From contig BSBM01001386.1 in the NCBI GenBank assembly GCA_027924585.1, positions 62,001 through 126,000 of the forward strand: DNA of 64,000 bases. The letters are read 5' to 3'. The notes below the pieces were generated by a model that was not told the DNA's origin, did no database searches, and was given only the letters and a program-made list of their open reading frames with translations. The stretch comes from Larix kaempferi. Taxonomy: Eukaryota; Streptophyta; Pinopsida; Pinales; Pinaceae. The position numbers were made by a program, and so were the translations under genes. Of this stretch, positions 19,675-31,800 are shown in pieces. The number at the start of each line of letters is the position of its first letter. Position 1 is the first letter of the stretch.

Positions 19675-22274
19675 GAATGGAAACACAGATGGTTATGTAA
19701 TTTTAGGTATTTGTTTTGATTAAGGGAGTACTGGTTCTGCGTTTCATTCTAGCATATTGATAGCTCTTTTTAATGTTTAAGTAAAACTATGTTGAGAGCG
19801 TTAGCTCTGCCATTGCATGTGTTTGGTCCTTGGGTGACCTCTGCCCAGATTTATAAATGAATGAAACCCCTGTAGATTTCGTGAGGGCATGGAATTCCCA
19901 TGTGAGTTATTTTTAAATGGATGAATGTAATTAAAGATTTAAAGAAAGGTTGGGCCCAACGTTGGGATTCGACGCTAAAACATATGGGGTCTGCCCATGC
20001 ATTGTCTGGGTTTTTGAGAAGGGAAGAGTAATGAAACTCTGAAAAAATTCACGTTGGTATTTATTTCGTTTTGAATTTAAACGTATGGTGAAATACTTTT
20101 ATGCTGCGTTGATCTTTTAAATTAGGTCTGAGATTCTACAAGCTAGTTGATTGATTAATGCAATGGATAGTTTCAATGTTTGGTCTGTGTTTTAGTTCCT
20201 TTTAATTAATAAACATGAATGCCAGTGGTAAATGCGTAATGGTAGGTTTTCGTGGATCATTGGGAGATCTCTGTTGCAGTTTTAAATACTTAATAATTAA
20301 TTCGACACTTTTCATTCTTTATAAACACAAGCCCTAAACTTCTAATGTTTGAAGAATTAAAAGTAGAGTATGAAATATTTGTAATACGATTTAGTACAAT
20401 GGTAAAATACAGCATAGAATCGATACTATAAATATTTTAGGGATATTTCAATAGTAAGGGTCTCATCTATGTAGGTATCTAGCATAGGCTAGCGCTACTA
20501 GCCCTTCTAGATAATTAACCGGAATGGTTTATAGATTTTAATATGACCTTTAATAGAAATAATAAATGGATTCGCTAAAGTTTCTTAACCTGGGGAGCCC
20601 ATGCCATTCATCCCTTGCTCCCATAGTGAATAATTTTAAATAGATTTATAAAAGTAGATGAGAAGGGAAAAAGTAGTATTCTCAGAATTAAAGATCTCTA
20701 CTATACAACATATAATAAATTGGAAAACATAAGCTTACTCCATACCTAGATGTTGCGGCTTGAGCCTTCCTCTAATAAGGACCTGCACACTTACAAAAAC
20801 ACTGATTACTGAAACAAAATTATATTCTATTCTAGTTGACCTATAGATTGGTTTAACCGAATGACTTTGGGACTACCACGTTCCTCGCAACCATGACCCT
20901 TAGAACCGTTCCTGTTTATACTAAATATCCCCGAACTCGTTCCAACATGCAATAGGAAAATAAAGGAACTAGGGAAGACTGTTGATGATGATCAGATCTT
21001 GGAAATAACAAACTCCTTCAGTTCTGTGGGACAATTATCTTCTCTTACCATAAGAAAATAATACTTTGGTAATTGTCCTTCTTTATATAGGTGAATTTTT
21101 GGAATATAGTCGTTGAGTAAATAATAATATTTCTAATACTAACTTCAGTTTTTAATTTAACTTGAATTATAATATTTGTAAAATACATTTTAACAAATTA
21201 CTCACTCCTAGTTTATCTATGACTTTTACTTTGTTACAAATGGATGTATCTTTAAGTTAGATCACAATCTTTTCTTTAAGTATAATAATAATATAAACAA
21301 ATATCCTATGCATAAATTTTATGCATACTATTTACACATAGGTGAGTTTTCCTTTATAAATAATCAATCTGATTATTTAATAATTAAATATCATAATAAC
21401 TCTTTGATTTAATTAATTAAATAGAATAATAACTCTTGGATAATTATTTAAATACAAGGTCCAATTCTTTGGACAAGGTCTTTTGGTAGGCTTGGATAGT
21501 TGGCTAGGTTAGGTGACTATAGGTTCCTCTTGCATGTTGGATTCCCTCGTTTAACATGGTAGCTTCCGGCATCCTTGATGACAGATAGAAATGATTCATT
21601 TAACCAATGAAATAATTGTGATGAATAGTAGTGCTATTCAGAGTCTTCTCAACTCAACACTTTTAAGATCAAGTAACCCCGAGTGCTCTTCAGGGCTTTG
21701 GCTCAACACTCTCACATGGGCGTTACACTAGTGCAATTCCAGAGCATCTCGCTCAATACTAGTACTAGAATGTGTTAATGAATCACGTCTAGAAATATAA
21801 ATGGCCTCAGATCCTGTATTTATTATCAAGCTTGGATTGCTCCAGGGCTTATGCCCAACACTCTATGTACATCGAGGCTCATGCCCAGTACATAATAAAA
21901 TCCTCTATGTACATCGGGGCTTATGCCTAGTACATAAGTCATCCATGTGTTCCAGAGTCCACGCTCAACACATCATAAAATTCAATCATGTATATCATAA
22001 CCCTACACAGTATGTAACAAATATCATCTCAGTATATTAGGGTTTTGTACCCAATCTCATAATAAAACATAAATCAATACATTGGGATTTTCTGCCAAGT
22101 ATATAACAATAACCTGCATCAGTCAAGGTCCATGCCGAAATATGTATATCTATAAAATAAATGGATCATGTGCATTGGGTCTTGTGCCCAGTATATCAAA
22201 ATAAATCATATGTGTTGGGGCTTAAGCCCAATATATAACATCAATCTAGTTAGTCAAAATTCGGGATATTACAT
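19675..22274 (-). repeat. Chromo-A 3' LTR, truncated
   Basis: Matches 38333-40429 plus 47876-48391 over its length, for example AGTAATGGTTCTGCGTTTC-like near 19725 and 38380. On the minus strand it starts TGTAATATCC at 22274 after the polypurine tract. The missing part corresponds to 36520-38332. The region 21740-21760 (GCTCAATACTAGTACTAG) shows the site into which Copia-2 went in the other LTR. Confidence 0.85.
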
Positions 22275-22290
22275 CCCTCCCCGCTTAGAA
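22275..22290 (-). promoter_or_regulatory. Polypurine tract of Chromo-A
   Basis: The minus strand reads AAGCGGGGAGGGA directly before TGTAATATCC. Confidence 0.75.
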
Positions 22291-22309
22291 CAACATTGTC
22301 CCGGTGTTC

Positions 22310-25300
22310 TAGGGACTAGAAATGAAGTCATGAAATAACATCGGGTAAGCCTCTTTCATGGCGGTTTCATTTTCCCATGCAGCCTCTTCTGGTTTGAAGT
22401 GCCTCCATTGTACCTTCAACTCGACGATGGTTCATCTCCTAAGTTGCCCCTCTCTCTTGTCTAGAATGTGTAGGGGCTCCGGCATGAATTCCCCTTTGGG
22501 TTCAACCTGTAATAAGGACCAATCAGTTACATGCTTAGTATCATAAACATATTTCTTTAATAAAGATGCATGAAAAACATTATGAACTTTTAGATGAGCT
22601 GGTAAGGCTAACTCATATGCTACTGGCTCTTTCTTGTCCATTATCTCAAAGGGTCCACAAAATCTAGGGGATAGCTTTCGGCATCGCCCTAAGCTCAAAG
22701 AGATTCTCTTTTCCTTCACTTTTAAGAAGACATGTTCACCGACTTGGTAATATTTGTCTTTTCTTTTCTTATCCACATAACTCTTTTGGCGGTCTTGTGC
22801 CTCTTTCAAGTTTTGTTGCACTTTGGTAACTAGTTGCTCCATGTCCTTTAGTAAGTCTGGACTGAGCATAAGTCTATCTACCGGACTATCCTAGGCCAGC
22901 AGTGTCCTACACTTTCTGCCATAGAGTACCTTGAAGGGACTCATCTTGGCAGAGGTCTGCTATCCATTATTGTAAGCAAACTCTACGAGGTGTAGCTAAT
23001 CCTCCCATTTCGTGGGGTTTTTCGTAACATACATCCTAAGCATGTCCTCAAGGATTTGGTTCACTCATTCCGTCTATCCATCAGTTTGGGAATGGTATGT
23101 GGTACTGAACTATAGTTGTGTCTCCAATCCAGACAATAAGGACCTCCAGAATTTACTAGCGAACTTCATGTCTCGATCTGGAATGATTGCCTTGGGTATC
23201 CCATGCAATCGGAAGATATCTTTTAGGAAGATGTCCACGATGTGAACAGCTTTGTAAGTAGACTTCACTGGTATAAAGTGTGTTTCTTTTGATAACTTGT
23301 CTACTACTACAAAAATAGAGTCATTTTGTCTCTTACTCTTGGGTAAACCTGTGATGAAATCCATACTGATGACCTCCCACTTCCACTCTAGAATGGGTAA
23401 TGGTTGTAGTAATCGTGAAGGGTGCTGGTGTTCTGCTTTAATCAATTGGAACTCCTGGTTCTTAGGGATGAATAAGGCTATGTCGGCTTTCAACTTAGGC
23501 CAGAAAAAAGTGTTTATTTACCATGGATATCATATTTTGATATCCTGGATGCCCTGAGTAGGGTTTCTAATGGAACTCAGTGAGGATGTTAGGTCTAATG
23601 TCTCCGCTCTCCATAACATAAAGTATCTCTTTCGACCATAGCAGTCTCGAATCGTGTATCTTATATTCCTTTTGTTGTTGGAATAACCGATCCTCTTAGA
23701 TCTTTTTAAGGATCTCGACATAGAATCGGTCATTCCCACATGCCGTTTTAATCCTTTCATGTAAGTCTAAGTCAGTCTGACTTACTGTCACATAATATAA
23801 CATATTAGCCCATCGAATTAACGCATTGATGATCTTGTTTTCCTTTCCTTTTATGTGTTTTAGTTCAAAATGGTACTCACTAAGGAAGGCTAACCACCTG
23901 GCTTGCCTAGCATTTAGATCAAGTTGGTCAAACATGTACTTCAGACTCATGTTGTCTGTCTTTAATAGGAAATTCTTTCCCATAAGGTAATGCCTCCACA
24001 TCTTCAAGGCATGGATGATGGAGACTAGTTCAAGATAGTGCGTGGGATAATTTTTTTCATGCGCCTTCAACTTTCTTGACTCATAACAGATGGCGAAGTC
24101 ATTCTGCATAAGGACTCCACCGAGTCCTTCTTTGCTTGCATCTGTGCAAACAATGAAGTCTCCATCGGGATCGGCTATTCGTAAAATAGGTGCACTCATA
24201 AAAAGTTGCTTTAACTTTAGAAAAATTTCCTCGCACTTGGTCGTTCAAAGGAAATTGTTTGCCTTTTTCTGCAAGGCACTCATAGGACAAGCGCTCCGCG
24301 AGAAGTTCTCAATGAACTTCCGGTAGTATTCAGATAATCCTAAGAATGATCTTATGTCGGTCATGCAAGTGGGTGTAGGCCATTCTTCTATGGCTTTAAT
24401 CTTTTTGGGGTCGACCGCTATCCCTTTCTCAGAAATGATGTGACCTAGGTATTGTATCTGTGGTTTGTAGAAATCATACTTGCAAAACTTAGCATACAGT
24501 TGGTGTTCTCGTAGTACTCACAACACTATTTGAAGATGTTCTTCATGTTCTTCTTCACTTTTGGAGTAGATCAAAATGTTGTCAATGAAGACTAGGACGA
24601 ACTTGTCTAGGTACTTACTAAAGATGGTGTTCATCATACACATAAAGTTGGCAGGTGCATTCATCAATCCGAAAGTCATTACACAAACTTGTAATGATCG
24701 TATTGGGTTCGAAATGCGGTCTTATTGATGTCTTCATCATGGATTATTACTTGGTGATATTCGGATCGTAGGCTGATCTTTGCTCCTCCGACTTGATCAA
24801 ACAATTCATCAATTCTAGGGAGTGGGTAATGGTTCTTGATGGTCAACTTGTTGACTTGGCGGTAATCGATGCACATCCGAATCGTTCCATCCTTTTTCTT
24901 GACAAAGAGTATCGGTGATCCCCAAGGAGACACATTTGGCTGGATGTATCCTTTCTCGATCAACTCTTGTAACTGTAGCTTGAGCTCCACCAATTCTGGT
25001 GGACTCATGCGCTAAGGGGCTTTAGAAACTGGTACTGACCCATGTGTCAATTCTATAGAAAAATCTAAGTCTCGTTTGGGTGGTAACCTCGGTATTTTCT
25101 CAGGAAATACATCCTTGAATTCTACTAGAACCGGGAAGTCTTAGATATTTTGTTCCCTATCGGCCTCTACTGTTTAAATGTTGGCTGCAAAGAGTTTACA
25201 ACCCTTTCTTATGCACTTATTCGCCTGTAAGGTAGATATTAGTCTTACGAAAACTTTCTTACGTATACCTTGAATCTTTCTTTGATTATCTTGGTTATCT

Positions 25301-25863
25301 GTGCATAATATTGACTTGTTCAAGTAGTCAAGAAGGACATGATGTTCTTCCAACCCATACATGCCTATAAGTACGTTGTAAGAACCTAGTGGTAGGATAT
25401 TTAAGTCCATCTTAGTTGGGAACCCCTTCAAATTTGTCTCGCAAACTTTAACTAGTTCGGAGACTTTTCATTTGGTACTAGTGGCTAGTTGTACCAGCCA
25501 TGGTTTCTCGCTACTCTCTCGTTTTAACTTACAAGTGTCGACTATCTTAGGGGATACATAGCTTCAAAATTTACTAGGATCTATCAAAACTGAAATAGAT
25601 ATGTTTGAGATCTTACCCTCAATCTCGACCATAGTTGCCTAGTGATATGCTTGTCGGCCATCAATTGCGGCATAAATCCTTGGTGTTCTTTCCATGTCCC
25701 CTGCTGTTGGATTTGCTTGTACATTGTGTAAAACTTCATCCGTCTTGTTGGGACAATCTCAGAAATAGTGGGTCCCTTGGCATTTCTAGCAAGTAATGGT
25801 TGGGTGGGGCAGCTTTTGCTCCCTTGTTAAAATTTTGTCTATTTGCATGCGGTGCGGGCACAT
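22310..25863 (-). pseudogene. pol: Chromo-A pol (zinc knuckle to chromodomain), inactive
   Basis: Reading leftward: zinc knuckle C-x2-C-x3-H-x4-C at 25791-25753, interrupted by TAG and TGA; protease with LIDPSKF and a stop in place of [12 protein letters not shown] with [14 protein letters not shown] near 24910 and FIDNILIYS near 24570, where the usual FIDD is FIDN so a catalytic Asp is lost; RNase H with [15 protein letters not shown] near 24140; integrase with SMDFITGLP and DRDMKFASKFW near 23160; then a chromodomain with VQWRHFKPEEAAWE ending at TAG 22310. In RT, three residues are missing in GGAKISLRS compared with Chromo-B. Frames break repeatedly. Chromodomains steer integration to heterochromatin in this clade. 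Confidence 0.9.
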
Positions 25864-27581
25864 TGTCACGTCCCCATTTTGACCCCCTTTGTAAATGATG
25901 TAAATACTGATATTTAATCATGGTGAGGATCTCAAGGCCAAGGCCCCACCATTGATTTAGCGTTTATGTATCGGCAATTAAACTAGATGCCTATGGTTCT
26001 TGTGCGAGATGGGCACAATGTAAATAAGACATCATGCAAATATGAATTTTAATGAAAAATACCCACAACTAGCTATGCAATGCAAAAAAGAGATGGGGCA
26101 TGATTCTACAAGGAATAGGGAGGGAAATTATTCAAACCCTTGAGCCAATAGTGTTAATCCATGTGTTAATGGGGAAACCCATAAACCACCAACTACCCAT
26201 TTTGTCTCATGCACCCCAATCATTTAATTCTTCCAAGAAATTGGTTAAGGTAGTTAATGCCTTGGGAATGAGGAAGTATGGCAGCCAATTTCGTGCATGG
26301 GCAAGCCATCAACCTGGAAATTCATTTTTTTGCTTGTGGGGCAAGAAAACACCCACAAAATGGTGCCCAAAGCCATGGGGAAGGGGCAGTCTTCACTCAT
26401 TCACGCAGATAGAGAAGGCTGGGAGTTACAGTCACATTTTTGAGCAAAAACGCAGGGTTCTCCCTGCCCAAAAACCCATTTTTGGTTTTGGATAGTAGCT
26501 GGGAAGGAGGGGCTACGATTTGGGACTGTAGGGAGTTCATTTTGTCCCCAATTTGCCATGGGCGTTTTTCCTAAAAACGTTTTCTGCTACCTGGGGTTTT
26601 CTCCAAACCTCCATTGCTCATTTTTAACCTTCCCACATTTTTCTGAAGCCTAGGGGATCATTCTCATGCCTGTCACTGTACAAACGATTTTCATTATGCC
26701 CATAATTGTGTTTTGCTGCTATGTGCATCCTCGTTTTTGGTTTGAGCTTGTGAATTGAAGTTTTGGAGTGGTAGTGGATAGAAGTGGCTTGATAAACCTA
26801 GTGGGGGAGACAACCTCTCAAGAAGATCAAGAGGGCTTTGGTTACTCTTCTATGCATGCCCTAAGAGCACTAGATAGGGAAGGTATGGCTTGAGGGACTG
26901 TACAGCAGTGAAAAGAATACTTCCTTGTGCTGGGTGTGTAGGTATTGTGGGTGCCAAGCTAGATAGATCTTGCAAGGTTATCCCTGGCTTTGTGCTGGAG
27001 CTCACTAGCTTAGCAACTCTTCCTTTCCATCTCCTAGCAGCCTGATAAACCCAATTGCAGATTGGCTTGGCTCATCTTGGTGTAGGCTTGGCTATGTGTG
27101 AGTCTGTTGTTCCCTGGTTCCTTGTAGAGATCATGCCCAGCTCGGGGGTGGCAGTGGTGTTGAGAGATTGAGGAGCACACTGGCCTACGGTTGGGTGGAA
27201 CATTGCAGTTGCATAGCCAGTTGCGTGGGACTACTTTCGCATAAGATAAGTATTCTCTTGTGTTAAACTGCAATTACCATTTGATGAATATTATGAATGT
27301 ATGTGGATGGGTTAAATGAATTTACTTCCGCTGTGTTTTTACGAGTTTATGCAATTCCATATGATCTCTTATAAATCTGCAAAGGTCTTTAATTGGCCGT
27401 CATAAATTCTGAATGTATGATAAATATCAACAGCATTTACTTAACTTTCGTTGTGTTTCCATTGCATGAACATATACTTGTCTTTGTTTCAAAATTTTAA
27501 TGAATGGATATGAGGGCTAGATGCCCGTTTTAACCTCACGATCCTCTCCATCTAGATGGAATGATGGGAGGGGACGTGACA
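25864..27581 (+). repeat. Chromo-B 5' LTR
   Basis: The 131-codon ORF inside it (26100-26495) is present in both LTRs but resembles no protein and is probably chance. The primer site TGGTATCAGAGC follows at 27585-27596 after a three-base gap. Confidence 0.95.
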
Positions 27582-27584
27582 GAA

Positions 27585-27596
27585 TGGTATCAGAGC
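27585..27596 (+). promoter_or_regulatory. Primer-binding site of Chromo-B
   Basis: TGGTATCAGAGC, complementary to the 3' end of plant initiator-Met tRNA, three bases after the LTR. Confidence 0.9.
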
Positions 27597-27679
27597 TGCG
27601 TTGCAGCATTGGGCCTCTATGGGCCAAATCTGATAGCAATTATAAGAAAAAAAAAATTTATTTTTTTTTTCTTAAGAGT

Positions 27680-28530
27680 TTGGAAATTTTTGGTTTAAGA
27701 CTGTTTCGGAAAGAATTCCCGAATGCCTTCCACAATTGCGGAAGCATTCGGTGAATCGTTCTGAAATTTCGGAAGCGTTCCGAGAATTTTTCCGAAAATT
27801 TGCGAAGGGAAGTTTTTCGGAAGGAATTCTCTTCCGAAATTGCGGAAGGATTTCTCTTCCGAAATTTGCGGAAGGAATTCTCTTCCGAAATTGCAGAAGG
27901 ATTCCGCGAGTCATTCCACAACGCGGAAGAGTTCGGTGAGCCATTCCGAAGTGCGGAAGACTTCGGCGAATCATTCCGCAGCTGCGAAAGACTTCGCCGA
28001 ATCGTTCCGCAACTGCGGAAGACTTCGACGAATCGTTCCGCAATTGCGGAAGCATTCCGCAAGTCTTTCCGCAAAAGCATTTCACAAAAATTGCCGGAAA
28101 CCGGGGAAGCATTCCGCGCAACGGCGGAAGCCTTCACCGAATGGCTCCGCAATTGCGGGAGCATTCGCCAAATGGCTCCGCAATTGCGGGAGCATTCACC
28201 GAATGGCTCCGCAATTGCGGGAGCATTCACCGAATGGCTCCGCAACTGCGGAAGCCTTCACTGAATCGCTCTGCAATTGCGGGATCCTTCGCCGAATGGC
28301 TCCGCAACTGTGGAAGCCTTCGCCGAATGGCCCCGCCCTTGCGGAAGGCTTCAGCCAACCTCCCCACAGTTGCGGGAGCATTCAGTGAAGTGTCCCGCAA
28401 TGGAGGCAAGCCGTGAACCGCCCGCTGCGGAAGCTTTCAGCCAGTCACCCCGCCCATTATGGCAGCATTCAGCCATCCTCCCCGCAGTTGCGGGAGCAGT
28501 CTGCGAACCGCCGTTGCGGCGTGATTCATA
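27680..28530 (+). repeat. 31-bp palindrome-bearing array in the Chromo-B leader
   Basis: Roughly 25 diverged units with consensus CCGAATGGCTCCGCAATTG followed by CGGGAGCATTCA; the clearest copies (28136-28260) have a period of 31. Each unit centres on the 12-base palindrome CCGCAATTGCGG or a variant (CCGCAACTGCGG, CCGAAATTGCGG). Stop codons are rare in the unit and 31 is not a multiple of three, so long ORFs appear in many frames on both strands; I regard these as by-products. Position is right after the primer site. Confidence 0.9.
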
Positions 28531-28559
28531 AAAAAAAACAAACAAACAAACAAACAAAC
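28529..28559 (+). repeat. (CAAA)n microsatellite
   Basis: An A run followed by about six CAAA units at the end of the palindrome array. Confidence 0.9.
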
Positions 28560-28605
28560 GAGGGCGCTTCCCTCGACCCGCCTTGCGGTGGCGTAGGGAA
28601 GCCAC

Positions 28606-28623
28606 AAGGGGGCAAGCCCCCTT
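28606..28623 (+). repeat. Hairpin with 8-bp GC-rich stem
   Basis: AAGGGGGC-AA-GCCCCCTT, perfect pairing with a two-base loop, 224 bases before the gag start in the Chromo-B leader. Confidence 0.8.
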
Positions 28624-28846
28624 GACCCCCTTTTTGTTTTTCTCCTCGTATGTTGTTGGTTGTAATAGAATTCTATGATTGTCAATGTAATGTTTTCCCA
28701 CATGCATGAAGTACTTTGTGAATTCTGAGAATGTAATGCAGCTAACAATTGTGCTGATGAACACATTTCAGAGAGTCACAGTTACAACAGGGTAGCACTC
28801 TAGATAATATAGTTGAAAAGTTTTGGATCTTGGTTGGGCCAAGAAA

Positions 28847-31800
28847 ATGAACATCATGAATGATGCACAGGATCCCTATGAGCCTGATACAGATGCCATG
28901 GGGGAAAACATACAGGTTGAGAATGCTGAGACAAAATCTAATGGGAGAGGAAATCAAGAGACCCCACCAGATGTTGCAGCCACCATGAGAAGCCTAAGGG
29001 TGGAGTTGCAAAGCTGTAGGGAAGATAATGAAAGGATGATTAAAGCTCAAGAAGAACAAAATCAGTTGAATGCAGCTATGCTACAGAGTCTGACAGACAT
29101 CCAAAGGCAAATAAACTCTGGGCATCAGATATCAAATCCAGAAAGGGGTGGGAGTAGCTCTAGAAGAAATTCCCATAAGAGGGCAAGTAGCCCAAGAAGA
29201 GTTTCTACAGACAGCACATATACTCCAGAAATATCTTCTAATGAATCATATGAATCTGAAGAATCCAATGAGGGTTCAAGTTCTTCATCTCACAGGAGCA
29301 AGAGGAAGAAGCACTACAAGAACAATTCACATGGGGAATTTAAGAAGGCAAAACCTCCTACATTTGACGGAGAAGTAAAATCTGGTCAAGAAGCTGAAGC
29401 TTGGCTTCTTGGGATGAGAAAATATTTCCAAGTCCAAGGCTACTCGATAAAATATGAAGGCAAGGGTAGCCATCTTCAACTTGAATGGAAGAGCATCTAT
29501 ATGGTGGGAACACACCAGGCAAGTGAAGAAGATCAACGAAAGGAAGATCGTGTGGAAGCAGTTCAAGAAATACTTCAAGCAAAAGTACCTCTCTGACAGG
29601 TACTATGATGATAAGATCAAAGAGTTCCATGAGCTGAGATTGGGACAATGGACCATAGAAGAATATGCAAACAAGTTCTTGGAGCTGCTGAGGTATGTCA
29701 AGTACATTCGAGATGATAAGGTGAAAATTCAACGTTTCCTAAGTGGACTGCCCCAGTCGTATAAAGATAGAATTGAGTTTGATGAACCTCGAACTCTAGA
29801 GGAGGCCATAAGAAAGGCCAAGTATTGCTTTGATCAAAACAGAAGCAAACCAGAATTCCATAAGGCATGGAAGGATAAGAAAAATGAGAAGTTTGATCAA
29901 AGGAAGAAGGGGTTCAAGCCTCCCCAATTCCGGAATCAGCAAAGGCAGCCATCACAGGTTGTGACTAAGCCAACTAGGATGATGGGAGACAAGCCAAGAG
30001 ATCCAAAGGAGCCAAGAGAACCACTTCAATGTTGGGGTTGTGGAGGAGACCACATGCTTAGGAACTGTCCAAATCGGAATGGGAATGCAAATCAAGTTCA
30101 CAACATCCAAGGAGCTGGAACTGTGGGTCAAGTGACGAGAGCAATCCCTAGAATCTATGCCGCAGTAGAAGACCGCTAGGCAGATCATCAATCAACTGTG
30201 GTTGAAGTTGAAGGTAAGATTGTTAAGCAATCTGTTTCTATTTTGATTGACCCTGGATCCACTCACAGTTATGTCACTCCTAGAATTGTTGAGATTTGTG
30301 CTTTCAAGAAATTAAAGCATAGTAAATCATGGTTAGTTCAACTAGCCACTGGAACCAAGAGAAAAGTTAGTGAAATAGTAGAGAAATGTCCATTAGAGAT
30401 GGATGGGCTATTCACTTATGCAGATCTGAATATTTTGCCACTTGGTTCCTACGATATTCTCATTGGAATGGATTGGTTAGAAGCACACAGGGTTAAACTT
30501 GACTGCTACAATAAGACATTTGAATGCATGGACGAAGAAGGAAACCCGAGGGTTGTAAAAGGCATTCCAAAGGTGACTTCTGTTAGACAGGTTTCATCCA
30601 TGCAACTAAAGAAGTTCTATAGGAAGGGATGTCAACTGTATGCAGCCCACATTTTGGAGGCAGCAGAGAATGAAACTCTTAAATTGGAGGACTATCATGT
30701 ATTGCAAGAATTCAGGGATGTTTTTCCTGATGAGATTCCAGGACTCCCTCCAAAGAGATACATTGACTTTACAATTGAACTTGTACCAGGAGCAGCACCA
30801 GTGTCTAAGACACCCTACAGGATGAGTACACCAGAATTGCTAGAACTGAAAATGCAATTACAAGAGTTGCTGGAAAAGAAATATATTAGGCCAAGTGTAT
30901 CCCCGTGGGGAGTGCCCGTTCTATTTGTGAAAAAGAAAGATGGAACACTCAGGTTATGTATTGACTACAGGCAGTTGAACAAAGTCACTGTGAAGAACAA
31001 ATACCCATTGCCCTGAATTGATGACCTTTTTGATCAAATGAGAGGAGCAAAGGTATTTTCAAAGATTGACTTGAGGTCTTGATACCATCAGGTAAGAATC
31101 AAAGAAGAAGATATTCATAAGACCGCCTTTAGAATGAGGTATGGACACTATGAGTTTGTAGTGGTACCATTCGGTCTCACAAATGCACCAGCTACATTCA
31201 CGTGTCTCATGAATAATGTTTTTAGCAAGTATTTGCACAAGTTTGTTCTTGTATTCCTAGACGACATTCTCATCTATTCTAAGAATGAAGAAGAACATGA
31301 AGAACATTTGAGAATGACAATGCAATTACTAAGGGAGCATAAGCTGTATGCAAAGTTGAGTAAATGTGACTTTTATAAAGATAGAATTCATTATTTGGGT
31401 CACATCATCTCCGACGAAGGAATATCTGTAGACCCTGAGAAGATTGAAGCCATTATGAATTGGCCAACTCCAAGGAATGTGACTGATGTGAGATCTTTCA
31501 TGGGCCTTGCTTGTTACTACAGGAGGTTTATCGAAGGATTCTCCAAGGTTGCAAACCCAATCACTTCTTTGCAAAAGAAGGGGATAAAGTTTGAATGGTC
31601 ACCAAGATGTGAGGAAAGTTTTCAATGGTTGAAGAATCTTCTTACAAGTGCACCAATTTTGAAGATTGCAGACCTGGAAAAAGACTTTGTGGTTTGTACC
31701 GATGCATGCAATCAAGGACTTGGAGGAGTTCTTATGCAAGACAACCACGTGATATGCTATGAGTCAAGAAAGTTGAAGGAGCATGAGAAGAACTACGCTA

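Noticed and set aside
26100-26495. 131-codon ORF, repeated at 33792-34187
   Set aside because: It is part of the Chromo-B LTR, duplicated only because LTRs are paired; no recognisable protein features.
27658-28530. Long overlapping ORFs on both strands (up to 195 codons)
   Set aside because: They arise from a stop-poor 31-base palindromic repeat; no conserved protein and frames shift between units.
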